DNA of 25,966 nucleotides from positions 6,337 to 32,302 of the forward strand of contig UZAN01040830.1 of assembly GCA_900618425.1 (NCBI GenBank), written 5' to 3'. A program made the position numbers and the translations under genes. The stretch's first letter is position 1. Each line of letters opens with the position of its first letter. This document shows positions 11,795-20,504 of the stretch, piece by piece. The notes beneath the pieces are model-generated. The model did no database searches. It was given only the letters and a program-made list of their open reading frames with translations, and was not told where the DNA came from. This DNA comes from Echinostoma caproni. Taxonomy: Eukaryota > Platyhelminthes > Trematoda > Plagiorchiida > Echinostomatidae.

Positions 11795-11955
11795 AAAGAC
11801 GTTCTATGTGGTATTTCATAGGGTTGGACCCTGAACTCTAAGGTTCACGGTTCGAATCCCGGCAGGGACATAAAGTGCATGCACTGCTGACGAGTCCCGA
11901 GCAGGACGAACCAGCTGTCCAGTGATCTTTTTCGGTCATCTAAAACATTTATGTT
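11795..11955 (+). mobile_element. tRNA-derived SINE with hammerhead motif, copy 1
   Basis: A pol III B box (GGTTCGAATCC, 11849-11859) sits in a tRNA-like 3' half ending CCCGGCAGGGACA, followed by a hammerhead-like module (11882-11924) and a T-rich end. The A-box region upstream is degenerate. The arrangement of tRNA-like promoter followed by hammerhead is that of the schistosome Smα SINE-like elements. Related copies in this window lie at 23205-23350 and 25000-25160; all share a B box, then a GCTG[TC]CCAGT[GA] element, and copies 1 and 3 also share CAGGGACA and CGGTCATC. The element boundaries are approximate. Confidence 0.78.
11882..11924 (+). ncRNA. Hammerhead ribozyme motif (type I, minimal stem III), probably impaired
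   Basis: Seen: CACTG (11882-11886) pairs with CAGTG (11920-11924) as stem I. Core CTGACGA is 11887-11893. Stem II is GTCC/GGAC (11894-11897, 11904-11907) with loop CGAGCA. The GA(A) box starts at 11908, and GTC precedes the predicted cleavage point after 11919. Stem III would be AC/GT around CAGCT. If A11910 opens stem III as in known hammerheads, only GA remains of the core GAA, so one A is missing. A 12-bp palindrome AGTGCATGCACT (11874-11885) overlaps the 5' arm of stem I and could compete with it. Activity is therefore doubtful although the architecture is clear. Confidence 0.72.
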
Positions 11956-12965
11956 CCAATTCACTGTGATCTACCAATGATTGAAATCCACGCCCAACAT
12001 CATCAACTTAATTGTCTGTCTTGTGCCTGTGAAATACTGATTGAGGTAATCCAGAAATCCACTTTCCGACCGCAGTTGTCTGACTTCTTCATCAACTCCA
12101 TAATCATTGTATTTAGCTGGCAGGATCCGATCACACCAAGTAAGCTGTTGCTATGGTGATAAACCGATAGCTCATCAATCACTGATTAGCAGTCATGACT
12201 GTGCATACAACTCTTGTCTAATAAAACGCGGGAATGCAGAAGAAAAATCGCCAAACTGAGTTGTGAGTTATGTGATAGAAAGACTGATTCAATGTCCATC
12301 AAGGCCTAATTCATTTTTCTTTGTAGTCAGGCAAAATCTTTTTTTTTAGTGTCAGGAGTAAACACACATTTCACACAGAAGAGCACGTGCTCAACGCCTG
12401 CGTTGCTAGTCCATGAAACAAGTCGAGACTTTAGTAGTAAATATATCATCCAAACGTGTTTGTTTTTCTGATTAGTCGCTACGGAACAATTCACCAATGC
12501 AGATGCACCAAACGTGTTTTCCTTCATCTCCAAATCTGTTCCGTATGCGAACCGCATATAAATTTATCAAATTATCTTACATCCTTCGTTGAATACGTAT
12601 TAGTACAGTTCCGTTCTTGAAAAGGATACATCCGGCAACAGGCTGACGAGGAGAACTGACAGAGGTGAGCGATTCGAGCACAAGACTGCTAGGATAATGT
12701 GATACCGACCTTTGGTTGGTATGTTCTGGTGTTCATACATTCAGTATTTGAAGATTCCCGCGGGGGAACGTTTTTAAACCGACCCAACTAATCTTTCCGA
12801 CTCAGTCACTCACTGTGAATACTTTTCATCAGAATTTAATTTCTGTCACTGTACAATCCCGTAAACGGTAGATTATTTATTGATCGCTGTAAGATACACT
12901 GCTGTGTTGATGCGCACATAGCCCAACGCGCTTACACATTTCTTTCCGTCTGTTACTCTGTGCAG

Positions 12966-13075
12966 TGTTTACCGAAAATGGGAAACGATGGCAACCGTAT
13001 GAGAAATGTCTCAGTCCAATCCTCAACTCGGACAAGGCAGAAATTGTGATTGCACCGAATACCGTGGTAGATCGT
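12966..13075 (+). CDS. GMC oxidoreductase exon, NGKRW block
   Basis: The acceptor CTCTGTGCAG| and donor CGT|GTAAGT are both near consensus. After completing a Val codon, the exon reads 36 codons: FTENGKRWQPYEKCLSPIL, then NSDKAEIVIAPNTVVDR. In GMC enzymes this is the stretch 'NG.RWST..AYL.PA....NL.V...A.V.RV' that leads into the FAD domain. The usual Ser-Thr after RW is replaced by Gln-Pro and the Tyr-Leu-x-Pro element is kept as Cys-Leu-Ser-Pro. It ends in phase 0, matching the phase of the exon at 24592. A 12-bp splice-proximal G/C tract follows about 200 bp downstream in the intron. Confidence 0.85.
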
Positions 13076-13273
13076 GTAAGTCCCGTGTGGTTTTGCAAAC
13101 GAAAATCAGTTGCTGCGCAAAACTGTTTTGCGACAACCAATTTAATTTAATTGAGTTGTTCGTTTCTAAGTAAATTTATCGGACCATAATGACGTCACGT
13201 ATATCCCCCACTCCACCGCAACCCCCCCCAGATACACACAAACCGCTTTGCTCGTGTATGAAACGCAATTCAT

Positions 13274-13294
13274 GGGAGGGGTGGGTGGGAGGGG
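13274..13294 (+). other. G-quadruplex motif on the non-template strand
   Basis: GGGAGGGGTGGGTGGGAGGG plus G has five G-runs of three or more with single-base loops, a strong intramolecular G4 pattern. A C-rich segment lies at 13205-13229 (CCCCCACTCC...CCCCCCCC), so a hairpin between the two is an alternative fold. Confidence 0.8.
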
Positions 13295-14010
13295 CGCTGT
13301 ATAGTTGTTCGAACCTTCGTAGCTACGAAATTGCCACCCCAACCCCACTTCGCTAATCAAGTCCGATACCAAGGTCACTGGCCAATGCAAATGTATTACA
13401 CACTTGACAATCTTGCATTGGTGGAAATGGTCTCATCTTTTCTAGACTCAAACAGTTGAATCTCGGCTTAGATCTCAGCCACGTTTGCGAAAGTATTGAA
13501 ATGTGAAAACTCAAACAGAGGAGTGAATCTCCTGCTCATTCCGGAAGCATAAAACTCATTGTGGATTGATTACTATCAACCATCATTAAGTATGAGTCGA
13601 ATTCCCCGAGGATGCGAGGTACAAGTCGATCAGAGGCGTTTTGGCAAATGTTTGGCGATGTGAGCGAGCAGGACCTGGAAACAATTACAAAGTATCCGAT
13701 CAGGGATGAAATAGAGGGAATAGATCAAGGGAACGAAATGTATAAGTATATATTTTCACACCGGTCTGAAGTAAGACTTTGTGCCCAACAAACCACAGTA
13801 CAATAATACTTATAAATAGAAAAAACGGTCCATGATTTGCATGTGGGCGGACTAATACCAGGTTTCCTAGGCCAAGACAGGTGAATTATCTTGGGGAACC
13901 TACAATTGGAGCCTTTGGCTAACCAAAAACTGACTTGCAAGACAGTGGGCCGTGTGCGAAAACCGCAATCCATTGGGTGCCGGTGTCCGGTTCATCGGAT
14001 CATACGCCCT

Positions 14011-14032
14011 TTGGACGGGGTCAAACGTCCAA
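14011..14032. repeat. Small hairpin beside the assembly gap
   Basis: TTGGACG (14011-14017) and CGTCCAA (14026-14032) are perfect 7-bp arms with an 8-nt loop. The surrounding 13940-14073 is visibly more GC-rich than its neighbourhood and holds TACCCAAT twice, which suggests the edge of a repeat. The family is not recognised. Confidence 0.6.
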
Positions 14033-14073
14033 GGTACCCAATACACCTCGATACCCAATCGAGCCGGTGACCA

Positions 14074-14666
14074 NNNNNNNNNNNNNNNNNNNNNNNNNNN
14101 NNNNNNNNNNNNNNNNNNNNNNNNNNNNNNNNNNNNNNNNNNNNNNNNNNNNNNNNNNNNNNNNNNNNNNNNNNNNNNNNNNNNNNNNNNNNNNNNNNNN
14201 NNNNNNNNNNNNNNNNNNNNNNNNNNNNNNNNNNNNNNNNNNNNNNNNNNNNNNNNNNNNNNNNNNNNNNNNNNNNNNNNNNNNNNNNNNNNNNNNNNNN
14301 NNNNNNNNNNNNNNNNNNNNNNNNNNNNNNNNNNNNNNNNNNNNNNNNNNNNNNNNNNNNNNNNNNNNNNNNNNNNNNNNNNNNNNNNNNNNNNNNNNNN
14401 NNNNNNNNNNNNNNNNNNNNNNNNNNNNNNNNNNNNNNNNNNNNNNNNNNNNNNNNNNNNNNNNNNNNNNNNNNNNNNNNNNNNNNNNNNNNNNNNNNNN
14501 NNNNNNNNNNNNNNNNNNNNNNNNNNNNNNNNNNNNNNNNNNNNNNNNNNNNNNNNNNNNNNNNNNNNNNNNNNNNNNNNNNNNNNNNNNNNNNNNNNNN
14601 NNNNNNNNNNNNNNNNNNNNNNNNNNNNNNNNNNNNNNNNNNNNNNNNNNNNNNNNNNNNNNNNNN
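14074..14666. other. Assembly gap (593 Ns)
   Basis: Undetermined bases. Both flanks (13940-14073 and 14667-14840) are more GC-rich than the rest of the intron, as expected if an unresolved repeat caused the gap. Long open frames spanning it are artefacts. Confidence 0.99.
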
Positions 14667-15399
14667 CTCACTTCGATGGGAAAACATTTCCGTCACGAGA
14701 AGGCGGCAGCGAGTAGGGTTTCCTCAACAGAAACGATCTGAGACGCTAAGTCGTATGGGAGCATTTCCTGAGGTGAAGGAGAAGGATGAGCGGTCGCAAC
14801 GGGAGACATTCACCCCCGACCATACTGAGAATTTCAGAGAGAACGAGAGAACGAGATGAGTTTAATGATATTTTTTAAGTGCATAGTTTTCATGGAGACG
14901 TAACTGTGGACTGTAATCAAAAGCTTTAAAAATTTGATTCTCATTATAGTATTATTGTGGATGGTTCTGTGAAATAGGTTTGGATCTGGGATGTTTTCAA
15001 ATAGACCGAAAAAGGTGGAAATCCTTTCGTTTGCAGAGCGATTGAGCGTGGAGACATACTAGTAAAAAAGTCTATGTCAGCTCTAAGTGATATACAATTC
15101 ATTCCAGACCGGATCTACACAACTCTTTAAACCTGTCAGTATGATCTACCAATGGTTCAAATAATATGATTGGAATAGAAAATACTAGTGTTTTAAATCT
15201 AGGAGGAAGTATCGGGCCGAGGAAGTTACTTCCTTTGAAGAATAGCATCGGATTAGGGTAAATGAGATTCCACAGAGTGAATCATCTAAATTTGAAACAA
15301 GGGACTAGCCTTTTTCATTAGCATCTCTTCATCGGTGATTGCTAGCCTAACAGTAAGTTTTTCCCTCATATAGTTATAGTAGTAGTAAATCTTTCAATT

Positions 15400-15560
15400 G
15401 ACTCGCGGATGCCATAGGAGTCCAACAACCGCTCCTTGGTGCGAGGAAGCTACTCACAAATGTGAGTAGTGTCTCACAAAACCATGTTGATTCTGCTGAT
15501 TACCTGATCACGGTCATGTGCATGCCTCGTGAGGTGGTGAGATTGGAGTCTCGTGTTTTC
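15400..15560 (-). repeat. Interspersed repeat, copy B
   Basis: Its reverse complement aligns with copy A at 4130-4265 over CGAGACT, GTTTTG, the core ACTACTCACATTTGTGAGTAG (15450-15470) and GGCATCCGCGAGT. Within this copy the core is itself a near-palindrome, CTACTCACA-AA-TGTGAGTAG, able to form a 9-bp stem. Confidence 0.6.
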
Positions 15561-16088
15561 AGACCACAATCCGCCTCTCTAATGTTTTCTATGATAAGCC
15601 TACACCAGGGATAAACTTGATGTGTACTGTTACCAATCGGAAACACAAGTAATTGACTATTTTTTATTGTATTTCAATAAAAGAACGACATTAAAAAATA
15701 TGAGGAATATTAAAAATTGGTTCTCATAGCTCGGGTGAACTGAATTCCATTTCGCCCCTCGCACCAATTCAACAGCAAAACCGAGTAGAACAGAGTGAGA
15801 ATAGGGGACAAAAATAGCCCGGGAAAGAAGAACGAAACGGGTACAAGCAGAATACTGCCACTTCACCAACACTGATGATGTCACCTCGGCTGCTGTGATG
15901 AAACGTTTGCAAACAAATTGCTAAGCTCGGCGAACAGGCGAAATGGATTATGATTATTGATGGGCAAAATAAACGGAGGGCAGTAGATTTTAGTTCGCCA
16001 GACAAGATGAGAGACGAAAACACAGAATGGATATAAAAAGAATTCGGTCAATCATGCAGTCAGATTGCTTTGTGACGTGTGTTTGTCT

Positions 16089-16119
16089 TGCCCCGTCCCG
16101 TCCCGTCCCCTCCCTCCCC
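16089..16119. repeat. (CCCGT)n-like pyrimidine-rich tract
   Basis: Three to four CCCGT units are followed by CCCCTCCCTCCCC. The - strand is G-rich with several G3+ runs. Confidence 0.8.
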
Positions 16120-16357
16120 TACAATGAATGATACCTAATGACACGACCGGGACTAAATGAGTTTTTGTACTGGTTGATGCATTTGCCCACTTTAGGGTAG
16201 TAGACAGGTGTAACGCTGGGCTCCTGCAATGTGTTTTCTGTGCCCGGGTAGATTTTTCTCGGCACTTCAAAAATAAACTTTATGCTTAGTGGAGATGCGA
16301 TGTTCTGTTTTAGGTACTCGGAGAGCCTTTGTGAATTACCTTTTGGAATACCAAGAA

Positions 16358-16400
16358 GTGATCATGACAGTTGAAGCGAGAGATTTGATCACAATGAAAA
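16358..16400 (+). repeat. Short dispersed repeat, copy 1 (ACAGTTGAAGCGA...TGATCACA..GAAAA)
   Basis: It shares TNATNACAGTTGAA, a GCGA-AGA element, TGATCACA and GAAAA in order with 17275-17318. The spacing differs by a few bases. The family is not recognised. Confidence 0.4.
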
Positions 16401-16659
16401 GCTATATCGGAAACTGCCCATTGAATTGATTTTTAGCAACGCGCTGAAAAACGCAGAATTCCGATTCCACTGGAAACCATTTACATTCTAAATAAAATTG
16501 TGAATATCCCGTAATGAGATGACGATATACTAAATTAATTATGAATTTTTTACATCCTTTTTGCTCATTGTTTATCGAAAGTTGTAATTAACTTTCAGAA
16601 AGGGGTATGCAGCTATAAAAAGGTTGTGTGGGGAATTGCAAATAAGAAGCAGATGGGCG

Positions 16660-16730
16660 GCGTCGGCGGAGTTCGAACGCAGGATCCCCGGTTGATTATT
16701 TTGATGACCTTATCACTAAACCATCGACGC
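16660..16730 (-). pseudogene. tRNA-like segment (decayed tRNA or SINE head)
   Basis: On the - strand, 71 nt run from GCGTCGA to CCGACGC with 6 of 7 acceptor pairs. They include an A-box-like TGGTTTAGTGATAAGG and a B-box-like GCGTTCGAACTCC. The 5' half resembles a glycine-type tRNA. The anticodon arm does not pair and the T stem has mismatches, so a functional tRNA is unlikely. No hammerhead module follows it. Confidence 0.6.
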
Positions 16731-17274
16731 TACCTAATGATGGGATGAGAAGTAAGAAACAGTTTCGCGAATTAAGTTTTACTTTCCGGTAACACAAAAA
16801 CAGCTTTTAAAAAGACAGGTGTGTAATACTCAACTGTGGGTTAAACACCTTTTGGTAGAACACAAACTTCGCAAGAAAGACATTGATTCATGGGCTGTTC
16901 GTAGACCAAATACGGCAGGGNGCAGGGTTGCGTGAAACTAAATAGATATTCTTCATGGAGATTGAAAACTGGATTTTCCAGCTAACTACTAAGGCAGCTT
17001 CGTTTATGGTAAGCGATGTGCTCAGAGAGCTTAGATTTTGTCATGCCACTGTACAACTGTTTATTGCTTGATAATAGAACAGTTATGAGTGAAAAGTTAG
17101 TTGCACATCTCCTCTATTCTAAATATTGAAACAGGATTGAAACACCTGCAGTCGACCCACAGGATCTCAGAGCCCATGGGTGAAAGTGACTGAGTATGGG
17201 TGACTCGCAACTTCGTCTACAGGAAAGTTTGAAGTGCCATACGGAATAGGAAACTCCGAGGAGAGAAATTTGTG

Positions 17275-17318
17275 GTTATAACAGTTGAAAAGCGATAGAG
17301 GAATGATCACATCGAAAA
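17275..17318 (+). repeat. Short dispersed repeat, copy 2
   Basis: It is the partner of 16358-16400. The preceding bases (GAATAGGAAACTCC against GAATACCAAG) are weakly similar too, so the unit may extend upstream. Confidence 0.4.
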
Positions 17319-17868
17319 ATGGTGGCAGAGTGGATAAAAAAATGGATCAGGAATAACGCAGTGGGCTCTATACATTCAATACCGAAAGCATATCAAGTCA
17401 AAACTCTAGTCCTATGTACAATCCACTGCGCACTGTTAATTCAAAACCGCATAACAAGCCGAAGCCTCTTTAACCATACTCAGGCGAGTGACATGCCCGT
17501 CCATTTTTGTACTATTCCTGCCAAGTGAACTCTATCACTTAGAGCTGGCTTAACCGATCGATATCTCTCCGTGACTGGATTTTTCTGACCTTATCAGTTA
17601 TGGGAGGCCGACGATTTCACAGTAAATGGTAGCCGTCATCTTGTTTACTGTCTTTGTGCAGTGACCAGTGTCTCTTGGGAAACATGGCCTCGATCACTAA
17701 AGTTTTCAGGGGATGGACAATGTGAACCAATAAGCGATGCTTTTAGAAAGCCAATATGCATGCATTTATGTAATTCTGCAACTCTATTTATTCTGCACCT
17801 TATTCAGTGCATCTGGTTTTGGTCGGTGTTATCTGAAAGGGAAAGCAAGATGCCGAAAACTTTCTCTT

Positions 17869-17893
17869 CCCCCCCCCCCCCCCCCCCCCCCCN
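17869..17893. repeat. Poly-C tract (24 C) ended by an undetermined base
   Basis: Twenty-four consecutive C residues are followed by N at 17893. The length is likely inaccurate because it coincides with an assembly ambiguity. Confidence 0.95.
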
Positions 17894-17990
17894 TTGTAAA
17901 GTTTTCTGATCACGAATCAGATTGCGTTGGTGGAATGTGCATCGGTCACATTGACAAGAAGCTATGTTATCAAATTTTAGAACTTCCTTG

Positions 17991-18045
17991 AAGTTCGAAC
18001 CCCAGGGCACAGTTTACAGACAATTGGTCGAACCGATTGAAGCCA
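17991..18045 (-). mobile_element. Possible tRNA-like SINE head
   Basis: On the - strand, an A-box-like TGGCTTCAATCGG (18045-18033) is followed 31 nt later by a B-box-like GGTTCGAACTT (18001-17991). Order and spacing fit a pol III promoter, but the T stem needs several G-U pairs and no tail was identified. Confidence 0.4.
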
Positions 18046-19442
18046 AATGGAATAAATCAGACATCAGCAAACTGAAAAATAAGTAAAATGGTGAAATTCC
18101 TGGTCAATATAACTGTGTCTAGATGAATTTTGGTTGACAGATATGAGATTAAATTGGAGAACAGATCAAAATTCTAAAATTCTGGAACCTCTGTAGAATA
18201 TATGTTCTTGAGCATTGTTTTACTAGGAGTTTTCAGTTTTAGCTATCCTTATTTCAGTCTTGTTTTTCCATAGAGTAATTTTCCCGTGGCTTCTTTTCAT
18301 TTATTTACTGAAAAAAAAGTGAAAATACGCGGCTTAGGTGGTCAAGTCGTATATTTATTTGTCAGAGAACAGACTATTTTGGAACACGGGGCCAATGAGT
18401 ATGGGACGGGATCAAACATTAAATCGATCGGGACAGCGTGACTACGAATCACGCATATAGTCAGCTGACTGAGAAGAACAGAAGATACGCACGCGCGCAG
18501 CTGCCGATATGAATTGATCGATCGAATCGCGTTACGGATCGATAAAACACTAGTCGAGAGGGCGCGTAGTAAAAAATTCCACTTTAACTTCCATCAGTCA
18601 AACTTATTTTCATTGGAAAAAGATTTTTCACTTCTTGTCATTGTAAGTTATTTTTGTTTTTCCATCTGTTTAGTTGATGAAAAATGGCAAAGCGTATTCT
18701 CACTAAATAAAGGTATTTGTTAATGAATGAGAACTGAAATGTGGGAGGAAGAAGTGTAGAATTTCTACGAATTTGTAACACGAGGTTAATAGGGGGTTTT
18801 GTATGAACTGATCATACAAATTGCAGATAAGATATTTCAACGTTCGAGTAGACTTTAATATAGCTAAACAAAAATTGAAGCTGCACTCTGAGAGTAGCCA
18901 ATAACACCAGATTACTTTTGAAATGGTCACATTTTCGAATATATGTCACAAGTTCACTCCCAGTGATTTACTTAAACCCAGCACTGATGCAAAACTCATC
19001 CCAATACAGCTTAGCTCCATCTCTTCCAGACATGCGCGCATGAATCTAGGCACCGAATCCGACGCATGCAGCAGTGAGATATCCTGGGAACAGTGGTCTC
19101 TCTGTTTGTATGCAAACACTGTTTCCTGGCTCTATTCATCCGATAAAGTTCCCCTGTTCCGTTGAACTGACCAATCAAAGATGGAACTAAAAGGAATTAA
19201 AAGGCCCTGGATAAGTACGTGTGACCTCTACTCACGACACTCCTCGCTCCCATCCCCCGTGTTCCTAATCCTCATGTCCGTTTCTGACCTACAGTTTGAT
19301 TTTTGATTTATTCTGTGGCCAATAGAAGTCTCTTTTCTTTACAAACATTAATATAGCTGCAGACTGATATCTATAAACTATCGACTTTACAAATGTAAGG
19401 AACGTGCTCCCCAAAAACTCAAGAAGATGAAAGCTCCTTATC

Positions 19443-19466
19443 CGTGATCCAGGGGTGATCCAGGGG
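19443..19466. repeat. Short tandem duplication GTGATCCAGGGG
   Basis: Two adjacent copies of a unit of about 12 bp (GTGATCCAGGG then GTGATCCAGGGGG). Confidence 0.7.
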
Positions 19467-19951
19467 GCATAGTGAAGCAACAAAGACTCGTTGGCTTTAT
19501 TTCGTTAGAATGCCGGCATTCATCAAAAGTTGTGAACAAAGTTCCACGTTTGGAAATGACTGTAGCTAATTCGGACTGGTCGAAATTTCCAAAAACGGTT
19601 CAAACAATAACGCTTAGATTGCCAACAACAATTTCAAATATTCAATCGTTTGGTGAAGTACAAAATCATAAAACATTTGAGACTGGCCTAGGTTATTTGA
19701 TAATTTCTCACCCTCACTAGTCGCTTAAATTACGGATCTATTGGGCTACTCAATATCATTCACCTATGGTATTCATTATTCGTATATAACGCTGTAGTGG
19801 AGCTCGTCCCAGAGAATGGGAGTACTAATGCGACACGTGCTGAAGTTCCACAGAAGAGAATAACCAATGTCTAGTACATCAAAATTTATATCATGATTTT
19901 TACGGAAAAAAATATTGTAGCATCAAATGAGAAAACTCACGTTTCAATTTC

Positions 19952-20025
19952 AGACCGGATGTGACTCGCACTTCGGTCAGTACGCGCATATGATGGATGA
20001 CCAAAGAGTGGGCAACATCCGGTCT
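19952..20025. repeat. Inverted repeat AGACCGGATGT ... ACATCCGGTCT
   Basis: Perfect 11-bp arms at 19952-19962 and 20015-20025 are separated by 52 bp. The left arm overlaps a candidate splice acceptor (TTTCAATTTCAG|ACC). Confidence 0.88.
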
Positions 20026-20339
20026 TCAAACTGCAACGTGCTGTGTTGAAGATCGATGAAAGTGAGTCAACTATACCAGGCGGCTCAAATCGATTTCTTA
20101 TCAAAGTAATTCAAGATTAGAAGAATTCTATCTCATCACAGTACAAGGTGCCCGTGATCCGTCGGCATGAGCCTGCCTCTGTGCTCACCATTTCTAATGC
20201 ACAGTTTGATCCACGTGGGAAATTCCTTAACTTCGGCAGTAAGACGATAAGGCAATTTGTAAAGGGTTACCATTTGCATCGCAAAATCTAGCTTGCCGTT
20301 AGCCAACTACGGAAATCAGTGGTACCACCGTGACATTCA

Positions 20340-20341
<2 letters not shown>

Positions 20342-20389
<48 letters not shown>
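20342..20389. repeat. (TG)24 microsatellite
   Basis: Forty-eight bp of uninterrupted TG dinucleotides. A tRNA-like segment begins about 40 bp downstream. Confidence 0.97.
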
Positions 20390-20390
<1 letters not shown>

Positions 20391-20429
20391 AAAAACACAG
20401 GAATTTGCAGGGTTTTCATGTAGTGTTGA

Positions 20430-20504
20430 GGATGCACAATGGCTTAGGGTGTTGAATTAAACCCTGTCGCCAAAGCATTTCAAGCGTATTCAGTGGCAGC
20501 ATCC
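20430..20504 (+). mobile_element. Possible second tRNA-like SINE head
   Basis: A 75-nt segment starts GGATGC and ends GCATCC (6 paired acceptor-like positions). It contains an A-box-like AATGGCTTAGGGTG and a degenerate B-box-like TTTCAAGCG. The arms are poorly paired. It may be the head of a different SINE family or chance; no tail was identified. Confidence 0.35.

Larger units (their letters stand above)
9795..12965 (+). other. Intron of the GMC gene (phase 1)
   Basis: This 3,171-bp intron starts GTAAGT and ends TGTGCAG. It contains a (TG)10 tract, a perfect 12-bp hairpin, a diverged copy of the interspersed-repeat core at 11355-11378 and the hammerhead-SINE copy at about 11795-11955. The rest shows nothing I recognise. 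Confidence 0.8.

Noticed and set aside
12640..12662. CTGACGAGGAGAACTG, similar to a hammerhead core
   Set aside because: No stem II between CTGACGA and GAA and no stem I partner.
13935..14741. Long open frames across the N run
   Set aside because: Their length comes only from undetermined bases.
16316..16431. 37-codon open segment after a TGTTTTAG acceptor
   Set aside because: Overlaps a short dispersed repeat and matches no protein family; no donor in frame.
17661..17909. Open frame after a TTTGTGCAG acceptor, running into the poly-C tract
   Set aside because: No domain, and the end is set by the low-complexity C run and an N.
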